NCBI RefSeq assembly: GCF_004345565.1
Contig: NZ_SLWA01000006.1
Span: forward strand, 124,001-188,000
Direction: 5' to 3'
DNA: 64,000 bases
Origin: Flavobacterium circumlabens
GTDB taxonomy: Bacteria > Bacteroidota > Bacteroidia > Flavobacteriales > Flavobacteriaceae
A program made the translations under genes and the position numbers. Positions 29,781 to 39,159 of the stretch are shown here, piece after piece; within the stretch, counting starts at the first letter, position 1, and each line of letters opens with the position of its first letter. The notes under the pieces are model-generated. The model ran no database searches. It was not told the origin of the DNA and saw only the letters and a program-made list of their open reading frames with translations.

Positions 29781-31583
29781 ATGAAATATACATTATTTTG
29801 CCTGCTGCTCCTTCCGTTTTTAGGATTTTCACAGACAGGCACTTCCCTGAAAGAACCCAATTCCACCGAAGATTCAGGGGAATATTTTGGTGGTGCGGTA
29901 AAGTCCGTTTACAAGCAGCATAAGTTTCCCAGTTTTAACAACAGCATCAATCTGGTCTACAATCGCGGAAGATGGAAAGTCAATTCGAGTGTGAGTTACG
30001 GGCGGGAGAAATTTTTCAGGGAAAATGATGTGAGTACTTTTTTTTCTGATGCCTCATTTATTGGTTCAGGAACAACAGATTACGACTTTAATAGCCTGGT
30101 GACCTTTATCGATGTTCAATACCAGATTTCAAAGAAGACCAAAATAAATGTCTCTTCCATGAATGATACGTATGAGAATATATTAGATACTAAAACAAAC
30201 ATCGATATCTATAACAGCCCGGACGTATTAGACCGCTATTATACAGGGAGTAAGAAATTGATTTCGAACCTGAAACGAAATTCCCTGAATGCGCTGTTAC
30301 GACATGATTTTAATGAAAATGAATTTTTAACTGTAGAAGCAGACTGGCTGCAGAGGCCCTGGGATTACAATCAAAATACCTATGGCCAGGATTATGATGT
30401 AAATGGTGCAGCAATTCCCAATCGCAATTATACCGTATACCATGACGGACGTACAGATTTGAATGTCTATACCCTGAACGGTTTGTATCATGTGCCCACA
30501 AAGTTCTTCGATCTTACGGTAGGAGGGAAATGGATCTATATTGAATCCGATTACAACATCAGGCATTTTAGAAAATATGATGCCGATTATGTGCAGAATT
30601 TATCATTATCCCCGATTTGTACCTACATTGAAAACAGACAGATCCTATTTTCAGATTTCAAAAAGAACTTTGGAAAACTGGATCTTCAGCTTGGGTTTAA
30701 ACTCGAAAATACCTTCATAAACGGTTATGTTTCGGATCTCGGGCACCAGGATCTGGACGATCATTACATCAAATTATTTCCATCCGTAAATGCAGCCTAT
30801 AACTTTGATGAAAGGCACAAACTAAGTTTTAACTATACGCAGTTTTACAACAGGCCTTTATACCGATTTATAAATCCGTCTTTAGGCATTTATCATGCAT
30901 ATGAGAATTACTTGGGAAATCCGTTTTTAAAGCCATCCCTGACCAGCAATTTCAATCTGGTGTATGCTTTTAAATCACAATACGACGTTGGTTTTTCGTA
31001 TTCGAAAACAAAAGACAATTTCTGGTCCCTGCCCAATTATACGGCAGACCATGTCGTAGAGCATAAAGTAGTAAGTTATATGGATTTGAACAGCTTTCAA
31101 CTTTCAGCTAACGGAGTCCTAAAATATAGCAATGCTGTGGAAACCAATTTTCAGTTACAGGGATTCTACAAGCTGAATAAATCTTTGGTACCCGGTATAG
31201 AAGATCTGGATGTCTGGGGCTGGTACGGTACGGTCAGCAATCAGTTGTATTTCAATCCGGAGAAAAATATTTCCGCTAACCTGAGTTTTTGGTACCGTTC
31301 TAAAAACATTAGCCAGGAAGCACTGATCAGTAAGCAATGCGCATTGGATTTCGGAATGAAGTTTTTATTGCTTCAAAAAGCTTTCATCATCGAAGTGAAT
31401 GTTACGGATATTTTAAAATCAATGAATGAATACAAAGTATCTACCGTAGACAATGTGAAGCAAACCTTCCGGAACTACCAGGATCCAAGGGCTTTTAGAA
31501 TCTCGGCGACCTATAAATTTGGAAACAGGAAATTAAATTACGCAGAAAGAATTGCCGAAAACGCAACAGATCATTCCCGATAA
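29781..31583 (+). CDS. Plug-less outer-membrane beta-barrel protein
   Basis: About 600 residues. I place the start at ATG 29781, because the peptide MKYTLFCLLLLPFLGFSQT is a clean signal peptide; an upstream TTG at 29736 would put a charged segment before it. After cleavage the protein goes almost straight into a barrel of the same family as the 15382-17763 protein (for example KLFPSVNAAYNFDERHKLSF and a C-terminal RISATYKF strand). The regulatory-like domain and plug are missing. It lies 49 bases after NRPS-2 and 11 before the thioesterase gene. It may be an outer-membrane export channel or a product-binding protein; neither is shown. Confidence 0.75.
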   Translation: MKYTLFCLLLLPFLGFSQTGTSLKEPNSTEDSGEYFGGAVKSVYKQHKFPSFNNSINLVYNRGRWKVNSSVSYGREKFFRENDVSTFFSDASFIGSGTTDYDFNSLVTFIDVQYQISKKTKINVSSMNDTYENILDTKTNIDIYNSPDVLDRYYTGSKKLISNLKRNSLNALLRHDFNENEFLTVEADWLQRPWDYNQNTYGQDYDVNGAAIPNRNYTVYHDGRTDLNVYTLNGLYHVPTKFFDLTVGGKWIYIESDYNIRHFRKYDADYVQNLSLSPICTYIENRQILFSDFKKNFGKLDLQLGFKLENTFINGYVSDLGHQDLDDHYIKLFPSVNAAYNFDERHKLSFNYTQFYNRPLYRFINPSLGIYHAYENYLGNPFLKPSLTSNFNLVYAFKSQYDVGFSYSKTKDNFWSLPNYTADHVVEHKVVSYMDLNSFQLSANGVLKYSNAVETNFQLQGFYKLNKSLVPGIEDLDVWGWYGTVSNQLYFNPEKNISANLSFWYRSKNISQEALISKQCALDFGMKFLLLQKAFIIEVNVTDILKSMNEYKVSTVDNVKQTFRNYQDPRAFRISATYKFGNRKLNYAERIAENATDHSR

Positions 31584-31594
31584 AACCCAAAAAT

Positions 31595-32314
31595 ATGCAG
31601 CTTTTTTTACTACACTTTGCCGGAGGAAATGTTTTTTCATTTGAATTTCTCAGAAAAGAGAGTACCAATGTCGATTTCATTCCCCTCGAATTACCCGGAA
31701 GAGGGAAAAGGCACAGAGAAAACTTAATTAAGAATAAAGACGAGGCTATTGCCGATTATTGCAGCCAGATTAAATCATTAAGAAACGGCGAGCCTTATAT
31801 TATCTACGGACATAGTATGGGTGCAACTTTAGGACTTTCGGTAGCGGTCCAAATGGAAAGTGCCGGCGATGGTCCGCAATCCCTTATTGTTTCCGGAAAT
31901 GCAGGCCCGGGGATTAAAAAAAGTAAAGATATCGTACATCATCAATTAGATGATCTGAATTTTAAAAAGGAACTGCTGAGCTTAGGCAGTATCCCGGAAG
32001 GAATCAGCGAAAACGAAGAATTATTTGATTATTTCCTGCCCATAATGAGAGCCGATTTTGAATGTCTGGAAAAAAGCTTTTTTTCTGAAAAAGGACTGAA
32101 ATTAAACATTCCGATACATGCCCTGATGGGTGCCGGGGAAGAAACCAGTAATCAGATCGAAAACTGGAAAAATTTCACAAACCATACGTTCACCTCTGAA
32201 ATATGGGATGGGAATCACTTTTTTATTTACAAAAACGCTGCGGCATTGGCCCATATTTTTACAAGTGCGGTTCAAAAATATTTAATCCATCCAAATAGAA
32301 ACTATTATGTTTAA
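31595..32314 (+). CDS. Type II thioesterase
   Basis: A 239-residue alpha/beta-hydrolase with the nucleophile motif GHSMG, an N-terminal HFAGGN segment and a late GNHFF histidine, all typical of stand-alone thioesterases of peptide and polyketide pathways. Such enzymes remove wrongly loaded acyl groups from carrier domains. It overlaps the exporter gene by 8 bases, implying translational coupling, and sits among the synthetase genes. No signal peptide, so cytoplasmic. Confidence 0.92.
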   Translation: MQLFLLHFAGGNVFSFEFLRKESTNVDFIPLELPGRGKRHRENLIKNKDEAIADYCSQIKSLRNGEPYIIYGHSMGATLGLSVAVQMESAGDGPQSLIVSGNAGPGIKKSKDIVHHQLDDLNFKKELLSLGSIPEGISENEELFDYFLPIMRADFECLEKSFFSEKGLKLNIPIHALMGAGEETSNQIENWKNFTNHTFTSEIWDGNHFFIYKNAAALAHIFTSAVQKYLIHPNRNYYV

Positions 32315-33956
32315 ATTAAAATTTTCCTATGTCCTTTATCTGTTGCTTTATGCAATACCCAACACGATTCTGAGCTTTGGAATCGTTTATATCATTAATA
32401 ATGTGATATCCGGAAAAACAGAATTCTTAACCGATTATATGGGGATTACCTTTGTTTCCACCGTCATATACACCTATCTGCTGAACATTATTTTTCAGAA
32501 AAAAATTAATAAATACTCGTTCGAAGTATTGTACGAAAACGAAAAAAAAATATTCGATAAAATATTAAAAGCCCCTTTAATTACCCTGGAAAAACTGGGT
32601 TCACAGCGATTTTATACCGCAATAGAAGATTTACGCATATTTGCGACTTTTCCGGAAGTGGTGACGCATACGATCAATTCGCTGTTAATGTTATTGCTCT
32701 GTATGATCTACTTGTTTACGTTATCGGTTTCAGCAGCTTTAGTGGTGGTGGCTTTAATCATCCTGATTGCCGTAACCTATTTTCTGGTGATCAGTACGAT
32801 GTCGCAAAAAGTAGCCAGTCTCAGAAAGTACAACGAGCATTATTACAAGTATGTAGATGATGTCATAAAAGGATTTAAAGGCTTTAAGCTCAGCACCCAC
32901 AGACGTGAAAAATTAATGCAGGACCATTTGTCACCGAACAGGGAGAATGCAAAAACACTGGATTTTAATATTAACTACGTTTTCTTATCAATCAATTTAA
33001 TAAGTCAGTACGGGCTCTATCTGGTGATTGGTGCGATCCTGTTTCTATTGCCCGTGATTGGATTATTAAAAAGGGAAGACGTGATTTCTTATGTTGTTAT
33101 TTTATTATTTGTTTCAGGGCCTATCAACAACCTGATCAACATGCAGAATGTCTACACCCGATTAACCGTTGCCAATAACAGAATAAAAAAATTCTTAAAG
33201 GATTTTGACAGTACAGAGATAGTCGTAACCCTTAAAAATGCAGCTCCGGAAGCTTTTAGTTCCCTGCGATTCAATCAGATTCATTTTGAATATGAAAATG
33301 AAGCTTCCGAAAAAACATTTGCTTTGGGACCTGTCAATCTTTCGATCGAAAAAGGAGAAATGATCTTTATAATTGGCGGAAACGGCAGCGGTAAAAGTAC
33401 TTTTATCAACATCCTAACCGGTTTGTATCAGCCTACGGGAGGCGAAATAATAGTCAACGAAGCCCAGCAAAGCACCGGAAAAACAAGTACACAAAACCTG
33501 ATATCGGCCGTTTTTACAGACAATCATATCTTTTCTAATAATTATGACGAGTATGCTTTAGAAAACAACCAGGAGTATCTGGAGTTGTTGCGAATCATGG
33601 AGCTGGACAAAGTGATTGCAGACGACAAAGAACATTCTGCCAGAAGACCTTTTTCTAAAGGACAGGGCAAGAGAATGTCGTTGATTTTTGCACTGTTGGA
33701 AGACAAACCTATTTTGGTTTTAGACGAATGGGCAGCCGATCAGGATCCGCATTTCAGGAAATATTTCTACGAAAATTTACTGCCTAAGTTAAAACAGGAA
33801 GGAAAAACCATAATCGCCGTAACACATGATGACGCCTATTTTAAGTACGCAGACCGAATCCTGAAATTTGATTACGGAGAAATTGTAAAAGATTTCCAGG
33901 TAAAAGACGAACCTCTGCACACAGAAAGCTTATGGCATAAGGAAGTGCAAAATTAG
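32307..33956 (+). CDS. Cyclic-peptide export ABC transporter (PvdE/SyrD-like)
   Basis: A 549-residue half-transporter with an N-terminal membrane domain of about six helices and a C-terminal ATPase. The ATPase shows Walker A GGNGSGKST, a non-canonical signature FSKGQGKRMSL, and Walker B VLDEWAADQDPHFR. The DEWAADQDP wording and the KGQGKR signature are characteristic of the family that exports pyoverdine precursors and syringomycin-type lipopeptides across the inner membrane. It is the obvious exporter for the cluster product into the periplasm and would fit a cyclic or acylated peptide. The ATG overlaps the end of the thioesterase gene. Confidence 0.92.
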   Translation: MFKLKFSYVLYLLLYAIPNTILSFGIVYIINNVISGKTEFLTDYMGITFVSTVIYTYLLNIIFQKKINKYSFEVLYENEKKIFDKILKAPLITLEKLGSQRFYTAIEDLRIFATFPEVVTHTINSLLMLLLCMIYLFTLSVSAALVVVALIILIAVTYFLVISTMSQKVASLRKYNEHYYKYVDDVIKGFKGFKLSTHRREKLMQDHLSPNRENAKTLDFNINYVFLSINLISQYGLYLVIGAILFLLPVIGLLKREDVISYVVILLFVSGPINNLINMQNVYTRLTVANNRIKKFLKDFDSTEIVVTLKNAAPEAFSSLRFNQIHFEYENEASEKTFALGPVNLSIEKGEMIFIIGGNGSGKSTFINILTGLYQPTGGEIIVNEAQQSTGKTSTQNLISAVFTDNHIFSNNYDEYALENNQEYLELLRIMELDKVIADDKEHSARRPFSKGQGKRMSLIFALLEDKPILVLDEWAADQDPHFRKYFYENLLPKLKQEGKTIIAVTHDDAYFKYADRILKFDYGEIVKDFQVKDEPLHTESLWHKEVQN

Positions 33957-34037
33957 AACGTGAAAGCAGCAAAAGCCGCCAGATCACATTTCACAGATCA
34001 CATTTTATAATACAGACTATTAATACCACACTTTTCA

Positions 34038-37000
34038 ATGAGACTAACACTTCCACAACAAGATGTTTATTTCGAGCAATTACTATTTCCTAAGGATCCC
34101 ATCTATAATATTGGAGCCAAAATAGAAATTAAAGGAGTAATCGATACGGAGACTTTTAATAAAGCCTATACCACGCTTATTGATCAGCATGATACCTACA
34201 GAAGCATACTGGTAAAAAATCAGGAGGAAATAGCGATCAGAGTAGTAGAGGAGCATGATTCGCAACTCGGATTTGTAGATTTCTCCGATTGCTTGAATCC
34301 GGAGGAGGAAGCTGCTTTTTATATGCAAAAGGAGTTCAAAAAACCTTTTGATTTATTTGATGAAAATCTTTTGCATGTTTTTACGCTGGTCAAAGTGAAA
34401 GAAGATTTTCATTACTTGTTTTCGGTGTACCATCACATCATTACCGATGGCTGGGGCACGTCTTTAATGTTTCAGAGACTGGTGCAGAATTATAATGAAA
34501 TTCAGGAATTCGGGAATGTTACCACCACGTATCCTTTTAGTTATAAGGATTTTATGGAGGATGACCTGGAGTATCAGAACTCCCCGGCTTTTTCAGAAGA
34601 TAAAAAGTATTGGGTAGAAAAATTTAAAGCTTTGCCGGAGGACCTTTTAGAAAAAGAATTTTCATCAGACGAAATAGCAAACAATAAAAGCCACCGCAAG
34701 GAATTGATTATTAAAAGAGACGTGTACAATCAGATCAATCAGCTGGCGGAAGCGTGTAAATGTTCTTCTTTTCATTTGATTTTAGCCGTTTTGTATGCTT
34801 ATTTTGGAAGAAAACATCAAAATACCGATTTTGCTATTGGCTTGCCTGTTTTAAACCGAAGTAAATCGAAATACAAAAAAACAGTGGGCCTTTTTATGGG
34901 AATTGCACCTCTGAGAATTGTACTGGATTTCGACAGTACTTTTGAAGATTTAATCAGCCTCATCAAAAATCAATTGCGGACTGATTACCGTCACCAGCGA
35001 TTTCCTTTGGGAAAACTAATCCAGGAGCTGCAGGTTTTCACTGAAAAAGAAAAAATATTTAATATTACGCTTTCGTATGAAAAGCAAAATTATGCAACTA
35101 ATTTTAAGAACACCCAAACCCGCGTAATTCCATTGACTCATGAATCGGAGCGGGTTGCATTGGCGATTTATATCCGTGAATTTGACGAATTGGAAGATGT
35201 GAAAATTGATTTCGATTACAATCTAAACTATTTTAATGAAGATCGAATTACACAAACCGTTCATCATTTTGAAAACCTGCTTACAAGTATTTTAGCCGAT
35301 CCGGACAAAAAGTTAAAAGAACTGACTTATGTAACCAAAGAGGAAAGAAGCCAGGTTATAGAGACTTTCAATGCTACAAAAACGGACTATCCAAAAGAGA
35401 TTACCTTAATCGACTTATTCCGTGAGCAGGTAGAGAATTTTCCCGGAAAAGAAGCTGTAAAAGATGAAGACAGATCATACTCGTATTCCGAGCTTCATAA
35501 ATTATCCAACCAGATCGCCCAATATCTGCTGACGACCTATGGCAAAAAAGATAAATCTCCTATTGCCGTTTTATTAGAGCGATCGGCCAATATGGTGGTA
35601 GTTTTATTAGGAATATTGAAATCGGGAAGATCTTACATCCCGTTAGACCCGACATTTCCGGAAGACAGGCTCAATTATATTATTGACAACAGCCAAAGTA
35701 AAATATTGATCAATGAAAAAGACTATGCCCTGAATACTTCTCATGATGTGCGGGTAGTAGCATTAGAGAGCATTTTAGAAGGGATAGATATCTTTAACGG
35801 AACGTCCGGAAAAATAGTTTCTCCTAATGATACGGCCTATATCATCTACACGTCGGGTTCCACAGGAAATCCAAAAGGAGTAGAAATCGGTCATCAGTCC
35901 TTGCTTAATTTTTTAATCAGTATGCAGCAAAAACCGGGTGTTGCCTTAAACGACACCTTTTTTTCGGTAACGACCTATTCCTTTGATATTTCAATATTAG
36001 AATTTTTCGTACCCTTAATTTCGGGAGCTACTTTATATGTTGCGAATCAGAGTGTTTTGGCCGATCCGAATTTGATTCTTCAAAAAATAGAGGAGGTACA
36101 GCCTACAATCATTCAGGCTACGCCAAGTTTTTACCAAATGCTGTTTCATGCCGGCTGGCAGGGCGACAAACGATTAAAAGTAATGTGTGGCGGAGATTTA
36201 TTAAGCGAAGCACTGGCAGAAAAACTAATCGAAAATAGTTTTGAACTCTGGAACATGTATGGCCCAACAGAAACTACGATTTGGTCGAGTATAAAAAAAA
36301 TCAACCATTTTAAAGAAGCCTCCAATATCGGAAAACCCATAAACAACACGCAGTTTTATATTTTGGATTCTTTTTTAAGTCCTAAGCCTGTAGGAACCCC
36401 CGGAGCCATCTACATCGCAGGAGACGGATTGGCGAAAGGATATTATAAAAACGAGGAATTAACCCGGCAAAAATTTATTGCAAATCCGTTTGACAGTAAC
36501 AGTTTGCTCTACGAAACCGGCGATGTCGGGAAATGGAAAGATAATGGAGAAATAGCGTTTTTAGGCAGAAATGACAATCAGGTCAAAATCAGAGGCTACA
36601 GAATCGAACTTGGAGATATTGAGACGCAGTTAAATCAGATAGAAGGCGTTCATAATTCGGTGGTTATTGCTAAAAAAGGAGACCAGCAGGAAGCTTTTCT
36701 AGTCGCTTACATTTTAAAAAACCAGGAAATCGATACGGAAAAAATTAAGACTGCCTTAAAAATGATTCTTCCGTACTACATGATTCCCAATGTAATTATT
36801 TCACTGGATGAATTTCCGCTGACACCCAACCAAAAAATAGACCGAAAATCCTTGTCGCAAAGAGCCATTGTGCAGGAGATCAACTATGATGATTTTAAAG
36901 CTCCCGTTTCGGATTTAGAAAAAACACTTGCTGCATACTGGAAAGAAGTATTAAATAGTAAAGAACCGATAAGTGTACATGATAATTTCTTTGCATTGGG

Positions 37001-38486
37001 AGGTCATTCTTTAAATGCAGTAAAATTGATCGGCTTAGTAACGAAGCAGCTTTCATTAGATATTTCCCTGAAAACTATTTTTGACTATCCTACCATTGAA
37101 TTGCTGGCTACTTATCTGCAAAAACTCGTTCCCAATCAATCCGTGGATATCACATTATCCGAAACAAAAGGTTATTATGATGTAACCCCGCCACAATACA
37201 ATATCTGGCTGGCATCGCAACAGGAAAATACTTCAATAGCTTACAATATGTTTGCCGCTTACCATGTAGAAGGAACCGTAAATCCGGATAAAATTTCAGC
37301 TGCCATACGTAAAATCATCAACAAACATGAAATCTTACGAACCAGTTTTATTGAAATAAACGGCATTCCGTACCAGAAAATTAATCCTTCAGAAAAGGTA
37401 CACTTTGCTGTTTCTGTCTCCGAATCAGGCGATGAAAATGTAACGGAAATGATCAATAAAGTAAATAACACCGTATTTGATTTAGAAAAAGATGTACTGT
37501 TAAGAGTGCAGCTTCTCAAGGTTGAAGAAAACAAATGGATACTGCTTTTTTGTACGCATCACATCATAATGGATGGTTTATCGTTAGAAATTTTCATTAC
37601 CGAATTTATTGAAAATTTTAAGGAGAGCAATTCTTTAGCACTACAAAAAGAAACAACTTTAAAATTTCAGTTTAAAGATTATTCAGAATGGTTTAATAAA
37701 ACGTTGGAAGATAATACTGTAAAAAATGAGTCATTCTGGACCAGGTACCTCCATAATTACCAGCCGAAGGATTCCTTTGACCGGGATTTTGATAACAGGC
37801 AAAACGAGCAGGGCGCAGGCAAATATTTATTTGAAATCAACCCTGATACTACTTTGGCCTTAAAGAAATTAGCCTTTGACGGACAGGTTACTTTTTATAC
37901 CGTTCTGGCCGCCGCTTTAAATGTGCTGATCTCCAAATTTTCAAATCACACCGATATCTGTATTGCAACGGCCAACTCCGGAAGAACTATTCCGGAACTA
38001 AACAATCAGATTGGAATGTTTGTTAAAACACTGGTTTTAAGGACGAAAATAGAAAAGGAACAAACTTTTACTGCGCTGTTGAAAAACATGCAACGCAATT
38101 TATTAGAGATCAATGAGTATCAGAATGTTCCCTTTGATAAAATTCCGAAATCTGTTTTTGATCTGATGCTGGTGTATCAGAATCCGGAGTTTTCTTTTGA
38201 AAACAGCATTGAATTAGCCGATTTAAAACTGACTTCGTACCCAATTAACGCTACTTACAGCAGAATGCCAATGGTATTTAATCTGTTTGAGAGCGGGAAC
38301 AGCCTCAAAGGAATCATAGACTATAATCGTAATTTATTTGATCCGGATACGATACAGATCATTGCTGCTCAGTACAGTACTCTTTTGAATGAAATTTTGA
38401 AAAATCCGGCGGCGAGATTAGATTCAATTGATAATAAATCTGAACTGGAGAAAAGTACCGTCTCTGATTTTGATTTTAATTTCTAA
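34038..38486 (+). CDS. Nonribosomal peptide synthetase 3 (C-A-T-C), predicted Gly
   Basis: A 1482-residue synthetase with one module and an extra condensation domain. Domains are C1 (1-430; HHIITDGWG, His132/His133/Asp137), A (about 455-930), T (GGHSL, Ser991) and C2 (about 1055-1470; HHIIMDGLS, His1174/His1175/Asp1179). The pocket code reads DILQMGMIWK, close to the known Gly code DILQLGLIWK. The A10 motif is NQKID instead of NGKID but keeps its lysine. C1 begins almost at the first residue and has no upstream partner here, as in starter condensation domains. C2 has no following A domain, so it must pass the glycyl chain to another protein. NRPS-1 starts with a half condensation domain and is the natural acceptor. 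The tail (VSDFDFNF) is acidic. Confidence 0.93.
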   Translation: MRLTLPQQDVYFEQLLFPKDPIYNIGAKIEIKGVIDTETFNKAYTTLIDQHDTYRSILVKNQEEIAIRVVEEHDSQLGFVDFSDCLNPEEEAAFYMQKEFKKPFDLFDENLLHVFTLVKVKEDFHYLFSVYHHIITDGWGTSLMFQRLVQNYNEIQEFGNVTTTYPFSYKDFMEDDLEYQNSPAFSEDKKYWVEKFKALPEDLLEKEFSSDEIANNKSHRKELIIKRDVYNQINQLAEACKCSSFHLILAVLYAYFGRKHQNTDFAIGLPVLNRSKSKYKKTVGLFMGIAPLRIVLDFDSTFEDLISLIKNQLRTDYRHQRFPLGKLIQELQVFTEKEKIFNITLSYEKQNYATNFKNTQTRVIPLTHESERVALAIYIREFDELEDVKIDFDYNLNYFNEDRITQTVHHFENLLTSILADPDKKLKELTYVTKEERSQVIETFNATKTDYPKEITLIDLFREQVENFPGKEAVKDEDRSYSYSELHKLSNQIAQYLLTTYGKKDKSPIAVLLERSANMVVVLLGILKSGRSYIPLDPTFPEDRLNYIIDNSQSKILINEKDYALNTSHDVRVVALESILEGIDIFNGTSGKIVSPNDTAYIIYTSGSTGNPKGVEIGHQSLLNFLISMQQKPGVALNDTFFSVTTYSFDISILEFFVPLISGATLYVANQSVLADPNLILQKIEEVQPTIIQATPSFYQMLFHAGWQGDKRLKVMCGGDLLSEALAEKLIENSFELWNMYGPTETTIWSSIKKINHFKEASNIGKPINNTQFYILDSFLSPKPVGTPGAIYIAGDGLAKGYYKNEELTRQKFIANPFDSNSLLYETGDVGKWKDNGEIAFLGRNDNQVKIRGYRIELGDIETQLNQIEGVHNSVVIAKKGDQQEAFLVAYILKNQEIDTEKIKTALKMILPYYMIPNVIISLDEFPLTPNQKIDRKSLSQRAIVQEINYDDFKAPVSDLEKTLAAYWKEVLNSKEPISVHDNFFALGGHSLNAVKLIGLVTKQLSLDISLKTIFDYPTIELLATYLQKLVPNQSVDITLSETKGYYDVTPPQYNIWLASQQENTSIAYNMFAAYHVEGTVNPDKISAAIRKIINKHEILRTSFIEINGIPYQKINPSEKVHFAVSVSESGDENVTEMINKVNNTVFDLEKDVLLRVQLLKVEENKWILLFCTHHIIMDGLSLEIFITEFIENFKESNSLALQKETTLKFQFKDYSEWFNKTLEDNTVKNESFWTRYLHNYQPKDSFDRDFDNRQNEQGAGKYLFEINPDTTLALKKLAFDGQVTFYTVLAAALNVLISKFSNHTDICIATANSGRTIPELNNQIGMFVKTLVLRTKIEKEQTFTALLKNMQRNLLEINEYQNVPFDKIPKSVFDLMLVYQNPEFSFENSIELADLKLTSYPINATYSRMPMVFNLFESGNSLKGIIDYNRNLFDPDTIQIIAAQYSTLLNEILKNPAARLDSIDNKSELEKSTVSDFDFNF

Positions 38487-38500
38487 TTACCGCTATAGTT

Positions 38501-39136
38501 TTGATTTACATCTATTATTCGTATTTGTCGGCAGAAAACCACGAAAGCATATTGAAAAATAATTTGCTGCATTTTTCAGAAGAATATCAACATAAAATTA
38601 AGCGATTCAGAAGATGGCAGGATGCCCAATTATCGCTTTTGGGACGGGTATTATTATTCAATGGGATGAAGGAGCTCGGTTTGTCGTACCCTCGTGATCA
38701 AAAGATACACTACACAAGGTACAACAAGCCCTATTTTGAAGATCATGTAATACAGTTTAATATTTCGCATTCGGGAGAAATTGTGGTTTGTGCCATAACT
38801 GATGCAACCGAAATAGGAATTGATATTGAAATTATAACTGACGTTGCAATCGATGATTTTAAAATTCAGATGACCGAAAACGAATGGAATAAAATTAGTA
38901 ACTCCAATGACCAAAAAAACGCCTTTTTTGAGTATTGGACACAAAAGGAAGCGGTTATAAAAGCACACGGCCACGGGTTAACGATTCCGTTACAATCCTT
39001 TGAAATTATAGATAATCAGACCCAAATTCAGGGAGAAAAATTCTATTTGAAAGAAATAAAAATTGACGAAAAGTACAAGTGTACGATTTCATCCAAAACA
39101 ACTATGAATGCTATTATGTTGAAAAACATATGCTAA
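38501..39136 (+). CDS. Sfp-type 4'-phosphopantetheinyl transferase
   Basis: A 211-residue protein with the three family motifs in order: FNISHSG, GIDIE and FEYWTQKEAVIKAHGHGL. It transfers phosphopantetheine from coenzyme A to the T-domain serines of the synthetases. The frame opens with TTG at 38501, 14 bases after the end of NRPS-3; there is no ATG before the conserved N-terminal part, so TTG is the likely start. Its presence within the operon suggests dedicated activation of this assembly line. Confidence 0.92.
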   Translation: MIYIYYSYLSAENHESILKNNLLHFSEEYQHKIKRFRRWQDAQLSLLGRVLLFNGMKELGLSYPRDQKIHYTRYNKPYFEDHVIQFNISHSGEIVVCAITDATEIGIDIEIITDVAIDDFKIQMTENEWNKISNSNDQKNAFFEYWTQKEAVIKAHGHGLTIPLQSFEIIDNQTQIQGEKFYLKEIKIDEKYKCTISSKTTMNAIMLKNIC

Positions 39137-39159
39137 GCCAATAATTTAATTAAAAGAAA

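Noticed and set aside
15382..31583. The cluster as a siderophore system, from the receptor and PvdE-like exporter
   Set aside because: No hydroxamate, catechol or iron-reductase genes and no clear Fur-type box; beta-hydroxytyrosine and serine alone do not establish iron binding.
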